The notes under the pieces are model-generated. The model was not told the DNA's origin. It searched no databases and worked only from the letters and a program-made list of their open reading frames with translations. Position numbers and translations under genes: made by a program. A DNA stretch of 64,000 bases from Chryseotalea sp. WA131a. Its GTDB lineage: Bacteria > Bacteroidota > Bacteroidia > Cytophagales > Cyclobacteriaceae. Positions 9,255-18,931 of the stretch are shown here, piece by piece (positions within the stretch are counted from its first letter, which is position 1; each line of letters begins with the position of its first letter). The stretch spans positions 1,674,001 to 1,738,000 of the forward strand of contig CP073016.1 of the NCBI GenBank assembly GCA_025370075.1, given 5' to 3'.

Positions 9255-12200
9255 CTAGGGATTCTTTTCCGGAACCAACTTTGAAAAATCTTGCTTAATC
9301 TCTAGCGCTCTTGTCTTTAACGCATTGATAGCTTCCAACATCTGGGCTGTAGGCTTTGCATCTGCCCCTTGCAATACCGCCAAAATGTAAAGCAACTTCT
9401 CTTGCAAGGAGACAAGTGTCTCTTTTTCGCGGGTGGAAGCATAGATACTGCCATACAGCACATCCGGGTTTTCAGGGTCGCCCGTTCCGCGTTGAGCAAT
9501 AACAGCTTCCCTCTCCCCTTTCTTCCACTTATACTTCGAATTAGTCAACCTTACGTCAATCCGCTCACGAAGCGTTTGCAGGTCATGGTAGAGTTTATAT
9601 ACTTCCATCGATTTATCTGTATTTAGTTTCAAGTCAACTTCTGAAATCACCACACGTGGATCTAAGCGCACATTTATTTTTTGCTCTTGCGACTTGCCAT
9701 CTACCGTCAAACGAACCGCGTACGTTCCGGGATGTACTAATGGGCCTGCAGGACTGCTAGTTGTATTTTTATAAACAGCAGCAATGGAAAACTGCCGATC
9801 CGCTCCTTGTGGAGGCGCATAGCGCAAATCCCACACAAACCGATGATGGCCTTGACCGTTTGAAAGTATTTGTGATGACCGAATCCAATAAGTAGGATGT
9901 GGCATCTTCAGCGAATCGAGATGCTCGGGTTTATCATTGCTGGTATATCTTCTAATTTTATTTCCTTTCTCATCTAAAATCTCTAATACAATTTCCTTCG
10001 CGGGATTGGAAATAAAGTAATCAATGGTAGCACCGTCAGAAGGGTTTTTACCGGTGGCTTCATCGGGTGGAATGGGTGTATCCGAAAACATATTGAACCG
10101 CACGCGTGTTGCAGTCGAAGTTGGAAAAAGAAAATCTTGGTTTAATTGAGTGACCTTGGCCATCGCGCGCAAAGGCGCGATGTTATCCATCACCCAAATA
10201 GAGCGGCCATGTGTGCCCACCACCAAATCATCTTCATGAATCACCAAATCGCGAATGGAAGTAGCCGGCATATTCATTCGGAGCGGTTGCCAATTCTCTC
10301 CTTCATTTACGGAGAAGAAGACTTCACGTTCCGTTCCTGCAAAAAGTAAACCTGCTTGCTTCGGGTCTTCTCGCACCACATTCACAGGTGCATTCGGTGA
10401 AATTCCATTTACGATTTCTTTCCAAGTAGCTCCTCCATCATGCGTTTTATAAATATGAGGGCGCAAATCATCCTTGCGAAAAGCATTCACCGAAAGGTAA
10501 GCTGTGTTCTCGTCAAAATGTCCGGCATCCAATTGCGAGATTTTATCCCAAGAAGTTAAAGATGCTGGAGTAACCTCTTTCCAGTTTTTGCCGCCATCGC
10601 GTGTTACATGCACCAATCCATCGTCTGTGCCAGCCCAAATGATGTTGGCATTTTTTGGTGAACCACTAACAGAATAAATCACCCCACGCTGTGGCATCGT
10701 ATTCAAACTTTCTGTTTTGAAATCTCCAATATTGTTGGGCACAGCAGGTTGTTTGCGCGTCAAATCTGGACTAATGATTTCCCACTTCTCCCCTCCTGTT
10801 TTTGTTTTCCATAAAACATTTGTAGCGAACAACAACATCTCGTTATCGGCAGGATGAAACAACAAAGGAAGCGTGCGAACCATTCTGTATTGACCGGAGC
10901 GTAGTGCTTCCGGAGCAACACTTTGTGTCTGTCCTGTTTTCTTGTTGAACTTGGTAACACGGCCTCCATAGATAATGTCAGCATTTTTGGGGTCAGCCGC
11001 CACATACGCATATTCATCGGCACCTACACCCATCCAATCGCGCATTGAAATTTGCCCTCCATTGCCTCGGCTCGCAATTCCTATCGCACCACTCTCTTGC
11101 TGGCCTCCATACACCCAATAAGGAAATTGATTGTCGGTGCTGATGTGATACAACTGGGCAGTTGGCTGGTTTAACCAACTGCTCCACGATTTACCTCCAT
11201 TGACGGTGACAACGGCTCCTTGGTCGGCTGCAAACAACATGATGTCCGGCTGCAATGGATTTATCCAAATGCGGTGATAATCATCACCACCTGGTGCGCC
11301 CTTAAAACTCGTCCAGGTTTTTCCTCCATCAGTGCTTCTATACGCGGCAGTGTTTGCAACAAATACAACATCAGGGTTTTCAGGGTGAACACGTATTTCG
11401 GCAAAGTCGCCACCACGGCCCCACAATCTTCTATCGGTGCTTACACGAACCCAATTCTCGCCACCATCTTCACTTCTATAAATGCCACCATTTTCTTTTG
11501 AATCTACGGTAGCAAAAACAATTTTAGAGTTGCTAGGCGCGATGCCAAAACCAATGCGGCCTAATCCCTGCTCGGCAGTTGGCAATCCCTTTCCGATTTT
11601 ATTCCACGTAGTTCCCCCATCGATTGATTTGTACAAGCCATTGTTTTTGCCTAAGAAAGAACCGTTCTCCCATGGGCCTTCACGATGTTCCCATAAATCG
11701 GTGATAATTGTAGTTGGATTACCGGGGTCAAATTCTATTTCGATTGCCCCTGTGTTGTGATTGATGTACAAAACTTTTTCCCACGATTGGCCACCATCGC
11801 GCGATCGAAAAACCCCACGTTCTTCATTTGCTCCATACGGATGCCCAAGTACCGCAGCAAACACAATATCCGGATTGGTGGGGTGCACAATCACCCGGCC
11901 AATCTGTTGGGCATCTTTTAAACCGATGTGATTCCATGTTTGTCCACCATCCACGGATTTATACATACCATCTCCTACGGATAAATCAGGACGATGAAGG
12001 CCTTCTCCCGTGCCAACATAAAGGATGTTGGGATTGGAAGGAGAGACCGCCACATCGCCTACAGAACCGGTAGGGGCAGAATCAAAAATTGGTTTCCATG
12101 TTCTTCCGTAGTCGGTGGTTTTCCAAACTCCGCCATTGTTAACTCCCATAAAAAATACGTTGGGCTGCGTGGGAATTCCCACTGCACCCACCGTGCGCCC

Positions 12201-12317
12201 CGCCCGAAACGGGCCGATGCATCTGTATTGAAGTTCTTGGTAAAAAGATGGGTCAATGGACTGACTAATGGCGGCAAGGGAAGCCACCATAAAGAAAACA
12301 ACTAGATACTTACGCAT
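9255..12317 (-). CDS. secreted BNR/Asp-box (sortilin-like) beta-propeller protein
   Basis: Large 1020-residue protein with a signal peptide (about 1-19). It has many Asp-box/BNR repeats of the form S.DGG.TW (for example SVDGGQTW, SRDGGQSW, SIDGGTTW, STDGGKTW, THDGGATW) spread over about residues 60-700. These fold as one or two beta-propellers of the VPS10/sortilin-like class often annotated as glycosyl hydrolase. The C-terminal part (about 720-1020) has a beta-sandwich and a helical tail. No catalytic residues can be assigned, so an enzyme activity is unproven; periplasmic or outer-membrane binding is possible. It is convergent with the toxin gene. Confidence 0.8.
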   Translation of the reverse strand: MRKYLVVFFMVASLAAISQSIDPSFYQELQYRCIGPFRAGRTVGAVGIPTQPNVFFMGVNNGGVWKTTDYGRTWKPIFDSAPTGSVGDVAVSPSNPNILYVGTGEGLHRPDLSVGDGMYKSVDGGQTWNHIGLKDAQQIGRVIVHPTNPDIVFAAVLGHPYGANEERGVFRSRDGGQSWEKVLYINHNTGAIEIEFDPGNPTTIITDLWEHREGPWENGSFLGKNNGLYKSIDGGTTWNKIGKGLPTAEQGLGRIGFGIAPSNSKIVFATVDSKENGGIYRSEDGGENWVRVSTDRRLWGRGGDFAEIRVHPENPDVVFVANTAAYRSTDGGKTWTSFKGAPGGDDYHRIWINPLQPDIMLFAADQGAVVTVNGGKSWSSWLNQPTAQLYHISTDNQFPYWVYGGQQESGAIGIASRGNGGQISMRDWMGVGADEYAYVAADPKNADIIYGGRVTKFNKKTGQTQSVAPEALRSGQYRMVRTLPLLFHPADNEMLLFATNVLWKTKTGGEKWEIISPDLTRKQPAVPNNIGDFKTESLNTMPQRGVIYSVSGSPKNANIIWAGTDDGLVHVTRDGGKNWKEVTPASLTSWDKISQLDAGHFDENTAYLSVNAFRKDDLRPHIYKTHDGGATWKEIVNGISPNAPVNVVREDPKQAGLLFAGTEREVFFSVNEGENWQPLRMNMPATSIRDLVIHEDDLVVGTHGRSIWVMDNIAPLRAMAKVTQLNQDFLFPTSTATRVRFNMFSDTPIPPDEATGKNPSDGATIDYFISNPAKEIVLEILDEKGNKIRRYTSNDKPEHLDSLKMPHPTYWIRSSQILSNGQGHHRFVWDLRYAPPQGADRQFSIAAVYKNTTSSPAGPLVHPGTYAVRLTVDGKSQEQKINVRLDPRVVISEVDLKLNTDKSMEVYKLYHDLQTLRERIDVRLTNSKYKWKKGEREAVIAQRGTGDPENPDVLYGSIYASTREKETLVSLQEKLLYILAVLQGADAKPTAQMLEAINALKTRALEIKQDFSKLVPEKNP

Positions 12318-12395
12318 AGCATGAATTTTGAAACAGTTTAGTGGAATAAATTGATAATCGCAATGATTGGTTTATAAAGGGTTTTGAAAGAATTT

Positions 12396-13517
12396 CTAAA
12401 GACCTCTTCCGCCTGTCAAAAGTGAATACGTTTTTGGGGACACCGATCTCAACGCTGCACCAAGCCCGATGCAACCGAGAATAACAAGCAAAGGCAGTAA
12501 CATAAAAGTAATCAATCGATAGCCATACATAAAATCCAACCAATCAAACATGCCATTGATAAGAATGGCCACCAGTGGCGCGTACACTGCGTAAATGATA
12601 AACGAAAAACCACTGAGCCAAATCCACCACCTTTTGTTCATAAGGAACGAAACAATTTTATCCAGACCAAACCAGCACGCGATCAATCCACTTGCGATGG
12701 TAAGTTTATGCAATAGGGTAATGATTGGGTAGGTTGAACTTCCGATAATACCCACTCCATTGAAAGCCAGATAGGTTTTAATGCCTGCGGCCATCAAGAA
12801 TACAACTACCCAAATTTTGGGCTGAAGAAAAGCCGAAGGTTTCTCAATATTGAAATTCGACTTTTGCATCCACACACCTAATGAAAAAAAGAGCAAGCCC
12901 TCTCCTTCCACAAACACCAGCCCAAACGTTGAAAGCCAAAGTAGGATGGCGATTGCAAAGAAAACGACTTTGGCTTTTGGGTTTACTACACACCAACGAA
13001 TGCCCACGTAGGCCGCATTATAAAAAAACAACACACGAATAAACCAAAGTTGGTACGCCACTGGAAAAAATATCCATCGTGCCATTACTTCATACCATTT
13101 GTAATCATGTACCAACATCCGCTTGTCATCAATTTGTACGATGTGCGAGCTAATCACGAGTTCCTTTGTTGGTGGGAATAATTCGAATGCGTACACCAAG
13201 GCTAAAGCGAAAGCACTCCAAAGCAGATAGGGCAACAACAACGTCTTCGCTCGTTTACGGATGCGTTGCCCATGGGGCTGACCATCGTGCAGTGCAAATA
13301 GGTAACCTGAAATGATGAATAACATCGGGATGCGAAAGCGCAACAATCCATTGGAAAGAAAATATTCAGCAAATGATGTGACCGTGAGGGATTCATCAGG
13401 AGTTGTCCATGGTTGGAGATACCGTTGCTCTAAATTGTAACCATGCACAAACACCAATAACAGCATGGACACAAACGACCAAAACTTAAATTTCTGACTA
13501 AGGAATGGTGACAGCAT
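12396..13517 (-). CDS. acyltransferase family 3 membrane protein (OafA/YrhL-like)
   Basis: Integral membrane O-acyltransferase of 373 residues with about ten hydrophobic segments. The early FVHGYNLEQRY His and the RIPMLFIISGYLFAL motif (about 64-78) match the acyltransferase-3 signature. Members transfer acetyl or other acyl groups to sugars, peptidoglycan or lipids. The ATG at 13517 is preferred; the ORF continues 11 codons upstream without family similarity. Target unknown. It is divergent from the small secreted protein at 13599. Confidence 0.78.
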   Translation of the reverse strand: MLSPFLSQKFKFWSFVSMLLLVFVHGYNLEQRYLQPWTTPDESLTVTSFAEYFLSNGLLRFRIPMLFIISGYLFALHDGQPHGQRIRKRAKTLLLPYLLWSAFALALVYAFELFPPTKELVISSHIVQIDDKRMLVHDYKWYEVMARWIFFPVAYQLWFIRVLFFYNAAYVGIRWCVVNPKAKVVFFAIAILLWLSTFGLVFVEGEGLLFFSLGVWMQKSNFNIEKPSAFLQPKIWVVVFLMAAGIKTYLAFNGVGIIGSSTYPIITLLHKLTIASGLIACWFGLDKIVSFLMNKRWWIWLSGFSFIIYAVYAPLVAILINGMFDWLDFMYGYRLITFMLLPLLVILGCIGLGAALRSVSPKTYSLLTGGRGL

Positions 13518-13598
13518 GTTTGAAAGATAGTAAATAGCTTGGTAGCTCAAAAGCTATTCTTGAAGCAAATCCATACCTTGCATTTGTAAACGGTAGGT

Positions 13599-14096
13599 AT
13601 GAAAAAAGTCCTTTTGATTATTTTGCTGGGTAGCTCTGTTTCCATGTCCGCTCAAACTTTGTTTCCTGAAAAATGTATTGGCGTTTGGCAAGGCATGATG
13701 CATATCTATAATCAAGGCATCATCCGCGATAGCGTAAAAGTAAAATTTACAGTAGCCAAAACGGCAGAAGCAAATGCTTGGACGTGGAAGATGGAATACT
13801 TGTCAGAAAAAATGCCGATGGTTAAAGACTATGTTTTAAAACTAAAGGACAAAGAAAAAGGTATTTATTCTACCGATGAAGGCGGTGGATTGGAGTTGAT
13901 GGATTACCAATTTGGCAACAAACTTTATTCCGTGTTTGAAGTAAGTGGAGTATTGCTTACTGCCAGTTATGAATGGATAGATAAAAGTAACTTAGTGTTT
14001 GAAGTTACTTCAGGTAAGAAGGGAGAATCTCCCGTTAAGGATATAACTAACTTTTCTGTTGCCAATGTGCAGCGGGTGGTAATGCGAAAGCAATAA
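13599..14096 (+). CDS. hypothetical secreted protein
   Basis: 165 residues with a clear signal peptide (MKKVLLIILLGSSVSMSAQT). The mature part is beta-rich (WQGMMHIYNQG...WTWKMEYLSE...YELMDYQFGN), reminiscent of lipocalin-like small Bacteroidota proteins, but no family is recognised. It ends 23 nt before the stop of the convergent peptidase gene. Confidence 0.65.
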   Translation: MKKVLLIILLGSSVSMSAQTLFPEKCIGVWQGMMHIYNQGIIRDSVKVKFTVAKTAEANAWTWKMEYLSEKMPMVKDYVLKLKDKEKGIYSTDEGGGLELMDYQFGNKLYSVFEVSGVLLTASYEWIDKSNLVFEVTSGKKGESPVKDITNFSVANVQRVVMRKQ

Positions 14097-14118
14097 ACCA
14101 GAGACATTCTGCATTAAA

Positions 14119-15738
14119 TCAATTGCTCTTCACAACCTTAGTCGTATAGTTCCCCTTGCTGCTTTTGATTTCCAAAATGTAAACACCCGTTGGTTGATTA
14201 GAAAAATCTAAGGTCAACGGAATTTTTGACCAAGTTATGGCATCGGAGTAAGAAAATACCACTCTACCTAATAAATCATACAAAACGATGGAAGCGTCAG
14301 CAATCGGCTCTTTAAATGAAATCGTCAATTGATAGTTTGTGCTGCTGGAAACCGGATTAGGATAAACCGCTAGATAGTCCGTTTGCCGAATGGTCTTCAA
14401 TGAATTCACTGCGCCTTCAAAATTTGGGATGCCGTACCCTTTATTGTTGTCAGGTGCGAATGATTGGTCACCAGATTTAATAATCGCATCTCTTATCTCT
14501 TGCGATGTTAAACTAGGGTACGCTTGCACCAAACCCGCAGCTAAGCAAGCAACCAATGGGCTGGCCAACGATGTTCCGCTAGCCGTTCCGATGCTACCCG
14601 TGGGCGTAACCACTACGGTACCCGATCCAAATGCGACTACGTCTGGTTTAATTCGATTATCTGCAGATGGACCAAAGGAACTAAAGCTACTTCTACTACC
14701 GGTTGTAGTAACAGATCCAATGGCTAACACTCCGTTTACATCCGCGGGGGCGGTAATGTATTTCCAAGCTCTTGCTCCCTCGTTGCCAGCACTGCAAACT
14801 ACAATCATCCCTTTTTCGGTTGCCTTCTTGGCAGCTACACTCACCACCGTTTTGCTTCCATTCATATCAGCATAGGAGTAGTCCATGGAGGTTTGATCGA
14901 AAGTGTTATACCCCAACGATGAATTGATCACATCTACACCCGCGCTATCTGCCTTTTCCGCAGCAAACACCCAGTTGTATTCTTCTATACGGTACTCGGT
15001 TGATACATCTTCCGTTAAGTATAAAAAGAAATTCGCTTTGTAAACACCACCCACAAAGGTATTTGGGACATAGCCTGCCATCACAGAAAAAACCTCCGTT
15101 CCATGATCATCAGTGGAATAAACATTCTTTGTGTTGGTAATAAAATTAAAGGTTGCTTTGATTCTACCATCCGTGAATAAATGCTGAAAAGGACTAGCCG
15201 TATTCACCCCGATCCAGCCGCTATCAAATTGAGCGATGTTGATATTTTCACCTCGATAGCCCAACGCTTGCATTTTATCAAGTGCAATTTGACCAAGCTG
15301 AAATTCAGTGGCATTGGTAGAGGCTGCTTGCTGCGTACTTTCCTCTCTTTCTTTAGAGGCTATTCTTCCCCCTTGTAATTTAACATTGGGCGCCACCAAC
15401 TCTGACTTGCTTACAAAAGGCAACGCGTTGATGATGGAGATAGTTGCAGCATCTGTTTGTACCAACACCCCATTCCGCCACTTGGAGGTAAAAAAAGTTT
15501 TTGCTCCTGTCGCTTTTACTTGCTGAACGTAGGTAGCGTTCACGGGCAGGTCCTCTTCAACAATCGATATATTTTGTTTCTGCCTGCGGGCAATACTTTG
15601 AGCTGATAAAAATGCAGATGGATTACTAACCGTAAAAGTGGTATTGACTTTATCTTTAAAAAAGACAAAGTAGCGATTGGTTTGCGACCAACAGGTGGTG
15701 AAAAAGAAAGCGAAGAGAATACTTATTGTTATTCTCAT
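14119..15738 (-). CDS. S8 subtilisin-like serine peptidase with type IX secretion C-terminal sorting domain
   Basis: Exported serine protease of 539 residues. A signal peptide (MRITISILFAFFFTTCWSQ) is followed by a propeptide to about residue 145 and an S8 catalytic domain. The triad is Asp172 (IAQFDSGW), His212 (DDHGTEVFS) and Ser390 (SGTSLASP), with oxyanion Asn318 (SAGNEG). The last 80 residues are a T9SS type A sorting domain (YPNPVSSS ... VVFSYSDA ... GVYILEIKSSKGNYTTKVVKSN). The protein is therefore expected to reach the cell surface or medium via T9SS. The ATG at 15738 lies one base before the stop region of the upstream lipoprotein gene, so the two are probably co-transcribed. Confidence 0.9.
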   Translation of the reverse strand: MRITISILFAFFFTTCWSQTNRYFVFFKDKVNTTFTVSNPSAFLSAQSIARRQKQNISIVEEDLPVNATYVQQVKATGAKTFFTSKWRNGVLVQTDAATISIINALPFVSKSELVAPNVKLQGGRIASKEREESTQQAASTNATEFQLGQIALDKMQALGYRGENINIAQFDSGWIGVNTASPFQHLFTDGRIKATFNFITNTKNVYSTDDHGTEVFSVMAGYVPNTFVGGVYKANFFLYLTEDVSTEYRIEEYNWVFAAEKADSAGVDVINSSLGYNTFDQTSMDYSYADMNGSKTVVSVAAKKATEKGMIVVCSAGNEGARAWKYITAPADVNGVLAIGSVTTTGSRSSFSSFGPSADNRIKPDVVAFGSGTVVVTPTGSIGTASGTSLASPLVACLAAGLVQAYPSLTSQEIRDAIIKSGDQSFAPDNNKGYGIPNFEGAVNSLKTIRQTDYLAVYPNPVSSSTNYQLTISFKEPIADASIVLYDLLGRVVFSYSDAITWSKIPLTLDFSNQPTGVYILEIKSSKGNYTTKVVKSN

Positions 15739-15739
15739 A

Positions 15740-16507
15740 TCAGTTTTTGCCAAACTCCTTTAGTGTTTGCTTATAGATAGAACCTTGTTGTGTCTTGTTT
15801 TGTGCATAGCAGGGCAGTTGCGAATTAGAAAAATAGGTAAGGAGGTACGATTCCCTGTACACCAATCCAACATTGAATGCGTAGACTTCACTTCTTGTAT
15901 CTCTGTATAGAATATTTTTCTGTTCATCATTTTGGATAACCGTTACAGTTTGCTCAAACGCTTGACCTTTTGTGCTTGTGAATGGTTGGTCCGTCAATGT
16001 AAGTTTGTACTGATCTTCCACTTTTCCGTTCAACTGAGTTTCGTTGTTGAAGAGATTGCCGTTCCATTGCAAACCATCGAAGACTGGAAAAATCAATTTC
16101 ACATACGGCACGTTGCTTTCATTATTGATTGCTTGAGATTTTACAATTTTTGACGTCCATGTGGCCACCGGATTCCAAACTTGGCTACTTGTCATGCGCG
16201 TTGATCGCAGCATCTTGTAGGAATACCCTCCTTCCGGATTGGGGAATGAATCGGTTACCGAAACGAGCAATTCATATTTTGAATTAATTTCACCATTGTC
16301 ATTACAATTCAGTCGAAGGATGGAAGTTTCTTCCACATCGTAAATCCAATACTTGCCAACCTGCAATGGAAAATACAATTGATCGGAAGGAGTGACGTTG
16401 TTCTCCGAACCACAAGCACAAGCAATGATGAGCCCAATGATCATCAACCTTTTACTAACCAGCGTACTCTTATTTGTCAAATGGCTTGCTAATTTCCTCT
16501 CAAACAT
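15740..16507 (-). CDS. hypothetical lipoprotein
   Basis: 255 residues from the ATG at 16507. The N-terminus is basic and long, then hydrophobic (MIIGLIIACACGS), with cysteines about 31-33 that fit a lipobox. An internal ATG at 16444 would give a shorter, more typical signal and is an equal candidate. The rest is beta-rich with the segment YFPLQVGKYWIYDVEE, seen in Bacteroidota lipoproteins of unknown function. It directly precedes the T9SS peptidase gene, suggesting an operon. Confidence 0.65.
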   Translation of the reverse strand: MFERKLASHLTNKSTLVSKRLMIIGLIIACACGSENNVTPSDQLYFPLQVGKYWIYDVEETSILRLNCNDNGEINSKYELLVSVTDSFPNPEGGYSYKMLRSTRMTSSQVWNPVATWTSKIVKSQAINNESNVPYVKLIFPVFDGLQWNGNLFNNETQLNGKVEDQYKLTLTDQPFTSTKGQAFEQTVTVIQNDEQKNILYRDTRSEVYAFNVGLVYRESYLLTYFSNSQLPCYAQNKTQQGSIYKQTLKEFGKN

Positions 16508-16542
16508 AAGCCAAAGTTATTTTTTCTTTTTGATATTTGGGC

Positions 16543-17103
16543 ATGGCATTAAAGACTACCGTTGTGGTTGGCAACATCACCAACCTAAGTGACGCCCGCT
16601 ACTGCGCAGGCATGGGCGTAGATTACCTATGTTTTCCCGCCCATCGGATTAATCCAAAAACCTTTGAAGAGATAACCGGTTGGGTCAGCGGCCCAACGTT
16701 TGTGTTGGACGTTTCACAAGTGGGCGACATCAAAGCCACCTTGGAACAATACAACACCGATCATATCCTTCTCACCACCCACCAACTGGAATTTTTACCT
16801 ATTCTCAGAGGAAAAAAGCTGATCATGCGATTGGATTCTAGTTTGATAAACTTGAATTTTCATAGGGAAAACCTGCCGAAAGAAATTCTATTCCTATTAG
16901 CAGAGGAGAGCCAAATCGCTGATTTCTCGAGGGAAAAGGGCTTTTCTACCCTTGTAAAAGTACAAGAAGCATCTTCCCTTGAAAGTTTGCTTCAGCAAAA
17001 AATAGCTGGCATTTGGCTAGACGGCAGCGATGAAGACAGGCCCGGTTTAAAAGATTATTCCACACTTGAAGTAGTACTTGAACAGCTCGAAACAGAGGTG
17101 TAA
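16543..17103 (+). CDS. TrpF-like (phosphoribosylanthranilate isomerase-like) TIM-barrel protein
   Basis: 186 residues. The N-terminus (VVVGNITNLSDARYCAGMGVDYLCF) strongly resembles the start of phosphoribosylanthranilate isomerase (K-x-C-G-I-T-N-x-x-D-A). However, the catalytic Cys of the CGIT motif is replaced by Gly-Asn, and later TrpF motifs are weak. No other trp gene is nearby. It is probably a TrpF-derived paralogue of unknown function rather than a working isomerase. The ATG at 16543 is preferred over an in-frame TTG two codons upstream. It is divergent from the lipoprotein gene, 35 nt away. Confidence 0.6.
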   Translation: MALKTTVVVGNITNLSDARYCAGMGVDYLCFPAHRINPKTFEEITGWVSGPTFVLDVSQVGDIKATLEQYNTDHILLTTHQLEFLPILRGKKLIMRLDSSLINLNFHRENLPKEILFLLAEESQIADFSREKGFSTLVKVQEASSLESLLQQKIAGIWLDGSDEDRPGLKDYSTLEVVLEQLETEV

Positions 17104-17234
17104 TTGCTACCCTATTTTCCCTATGAAAAAACGATTTTTTGCATAATGAAATAATACTATATATTCGCACTAGTTTATCGTTCATGCCAAGTGGCACGAT
17201 AGGATAAATAAACCACTAATACATTCAAAACGCT

Positions 17235-17573
17235 ATGGCAAAAAAAGCGAAGAAAGCTGCTAAAAAAGCAGTGAAAAAAGCAGTGAAAAAAGTAGCTAAG
17301 AAGGCTGCTAAGAAATCTGCAAGAAAACCGAACGCAGCCTTTATGGCCGCACTTACACCTAGTGCAACACTAGCTGTAGTAATCGGGAGCAAACCAGTAC
17401 CCAGAACAGAGATGATCAAAAAAATCTGGGATTACATCAAGAAAAATAAATTACAAGACAGCAAGAACAGAAGAATGATTAATGCTGATGCAAAGTTGAA
17501 GGATTTATTTGCAGGCAAAACTCAGGTTTCAATGTTTGATCTTGCAAAGATTGTAAGCAAACACGTGAAGTAA
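17235..17573 (+). CDS. SWIB/MDM2-domain protein with histone-H1-like lysine/alanine tail
   Basis: 112 residues. Residues 1-32 are a low-complexity Lys/Ala tail of AKKA/VKKA repeats, like the C-terminus of histone H1. Residues about 38-112 form a SWIB domain (LTPSATLAVVIGSKPVPRTEMIKKIWDYIKKNKLQD...DLFAGKTQVSMFDLAKIVSKHV). The SWIB fold is mainly known from eukaryotic chromatin remodelling, with bacterial versions in Chlamydiae and others. A nucleoid DNA-binding role is inferred. It is followed by a strong terminator, so it is probably monocistronic and well expressed. Confidence 0.9.
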   Translation: MAKKAKKAAKKAVKKAVKKVAKKAAKKSARKPNAAFMAALTPSATLAVVIGSKPVPRTEMIKKIWDYIKKNKLQDSKNRRMINADAKLKDLFAGKTQVSMFDLAKIVSKHVK

Positions 17574-17590
17574 GAAAACTTATTTCAAAA

Positions 17591-17620
17591 AAAAGGCTTT
17601 GCCACATGGTGAAGCCTTTT
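17591..17620 (+). terminator. rho-independent terminator after the SWIB gene
   Basis: Perfect 9-bp arms AAAAGGCTT (17591-17599) and AAGCCTTTT (17612-17620), followed by more T residues (TTGTTTT). It lies 18 nt past the stop codon. Confidence 0.85.
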
Positions 17621-17685
17621 TTGTTTTACACCTAATTTCAGAAGCAATCAAGCACCACTTAAAAGTCAAAACTTACCTGCTCAAA

Positions 17686-18909
17686 TCATTTAATGCTTCT
17701 GGGTTTACCAAATTGGTTCTTTTTTCTAAATGGTTTTTTAAAACTTTTCTCCCGTCTTGTCTCGGGTGTGTAGGCAGGTGCTTCCCCTAATTCAGCAGGA
17801 ACGATTATTTTTTCAACGTCCTTCCCAATCATGCTTTCAATTCTAAAAAACTTGCGCTGATCATTCGGGTTAATAAATGTAATGGCCGTGCCCGTAGTAG
17901 CCGCACGGGCCGTTCTTCCAATCCGATGAATGTAATCTTCTGGATCGGGCGGTACATCAAAATTGATTACCAAGCTAATCCCCTCCACATCAATTCCGCG
18001 AGACAATACATCTGTTCCGATCAAAATTGAAAGTTGTTTGTTTTTGAATTCCCTTAAAATGCTTTCGCGCTCTACTTGTTCCAAATCGGAATGAATGGCT
18101 TTTGCTTGAATACCAATCTTCTGCAGAGAGCGATCTAATTTTTTTACGTTCTCTTTGGTCGAAGCGAAAATAAGAGCGCTCGCGTATTTGTCGTCTTTGA
18201 GAATATGCTTGATCAGTTTTTCTTTCTGTTCATCATACACTGAATATGCTTGTTGCAAAATTCCCTCTGCAGGTTTAGAAATGGCTATGTTTATCTCCAC
18301 AGGATCTTTCAAAATACGATTGGCCAAGGCCCGTATTTTAGGAGGCATGGTGGCCGAAAACAAAAGGGTTTGCCTTTTTTCAGGCAGGTACTTAATGATG
18401 CTAACAATGTCTTCATAAAAGCCCATGTCCAGCATGCGATCTGCTTCGTCCAAAACCAAATGCTCTACTTGGTCTAGCTTAATAACCCCCGAAGCCAATT
18501 GCGCAATCAACCTTCCTGGGGTAGCAATGATAATATCAACGCCAGCCTCTAAGGCTCGCTTTTGTTGATCCCAAATAGCGCCATCGCCACCACCGTAAAC
18601 CGGTATTGAACTAACGCCTAGGAAGTAGGCAAAGCCTTCGATCTGTTGATCGATTTGCTGCGCCAACTCGCGCGTTGGTGCAATGACCAACGTATTTAGG
18701 TGCCTATTTTCTGTTTGGATGATATTGTTCAAAATAGGAAGAAGGTAGGCGGCCGTTTTCCCCGTACCGGTTTGGGCACAGGCAATCAGATCGCGCTTTT
18801 GAAGAATCGTTGGGATTGCTTGCTCTTGAATGGGCGTAGGTTGATTATAGCCCATGGATAAGAGGCCATCTACCAACCTCGCGTCAAAGTTAAATTCAGA
18901 AAATGTCAA
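17686..18909 (-). CDS. DEAD-box RNA helicase (RhlE-like)
   Basis: ATP-dependent RNA helicase of 407 residues. All core motifs are present: Q motif (YNQPTPIQEQAIP), motif I AQTGTGKT, Ia PTRELAQQ, II DEAD (VLDEADRMLDMGF), III SAT, and VI HRIGRTAR. A short basic tail (RREKSFKKPFRKKNQ) probably binds RNA. It resembles RhlE/CsdA-type helicases acting in ribosome assembly or mRNA turnover, including at low temperature, and a cold-shock gene lies just upstream. No ATG precedes the Q motif after the in-frame stop, so the start is a TTG at 18909. The nearest in-frame ATG, 17 codons later, would remove the first residues of the fold. Confidence 0.9.
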   Translation of the reverse strand: MTFSEFNFDARLVDGLLSMGYNQPTPIQEQAIPTILQKRDLIACAQTGTGKTAAYLLPILNNIIQTENRHLNTLVIAPTRELAQQIDQQIEGFAYFLGVSSIPVYGGGDGAIWDQQKRALEAGVDIIIATPGRLIAQLASGVIKLDQVEHLVLDEADRMLDMGFYEDIVSIIKYLPEKRQTLLFSATMPPKIRALANRILKDPVEINIAISKPAEGILQQAYSVYDEQKEKLIKHILKDDKYASALIFASTKENVKKLDRSLQKIGIQAKAIHSDLEQVERESILREFKNKQLSILIGTDVLSRGIDVEGISLVINFDVPPDPEDYIHRIGRTARAATTGTAITFINPNDQRKFFRIESMIGKDVEKIIVPAELGEAPAYTPETRREKSFKKPFRKKNQFGKPRSIK

Positions 18910-18931
18910 AAGTGTATTTGTTTAGTCATAA

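Noticed and set aside
14390..14875. Plus-strand open frame of 161 codons opposite the T9SS subtilase
   Set aside because: The minus-strand frame carries the catalytic triad and the sorting domain; the plus-strand frame has no motif or start signal.
17235..17330. Lysine-codon repeats as a tandem DNA repeat element
   Set aside because: They encode the H1-like tail in frame; the repeat is protein-level and imperfect in DNA.
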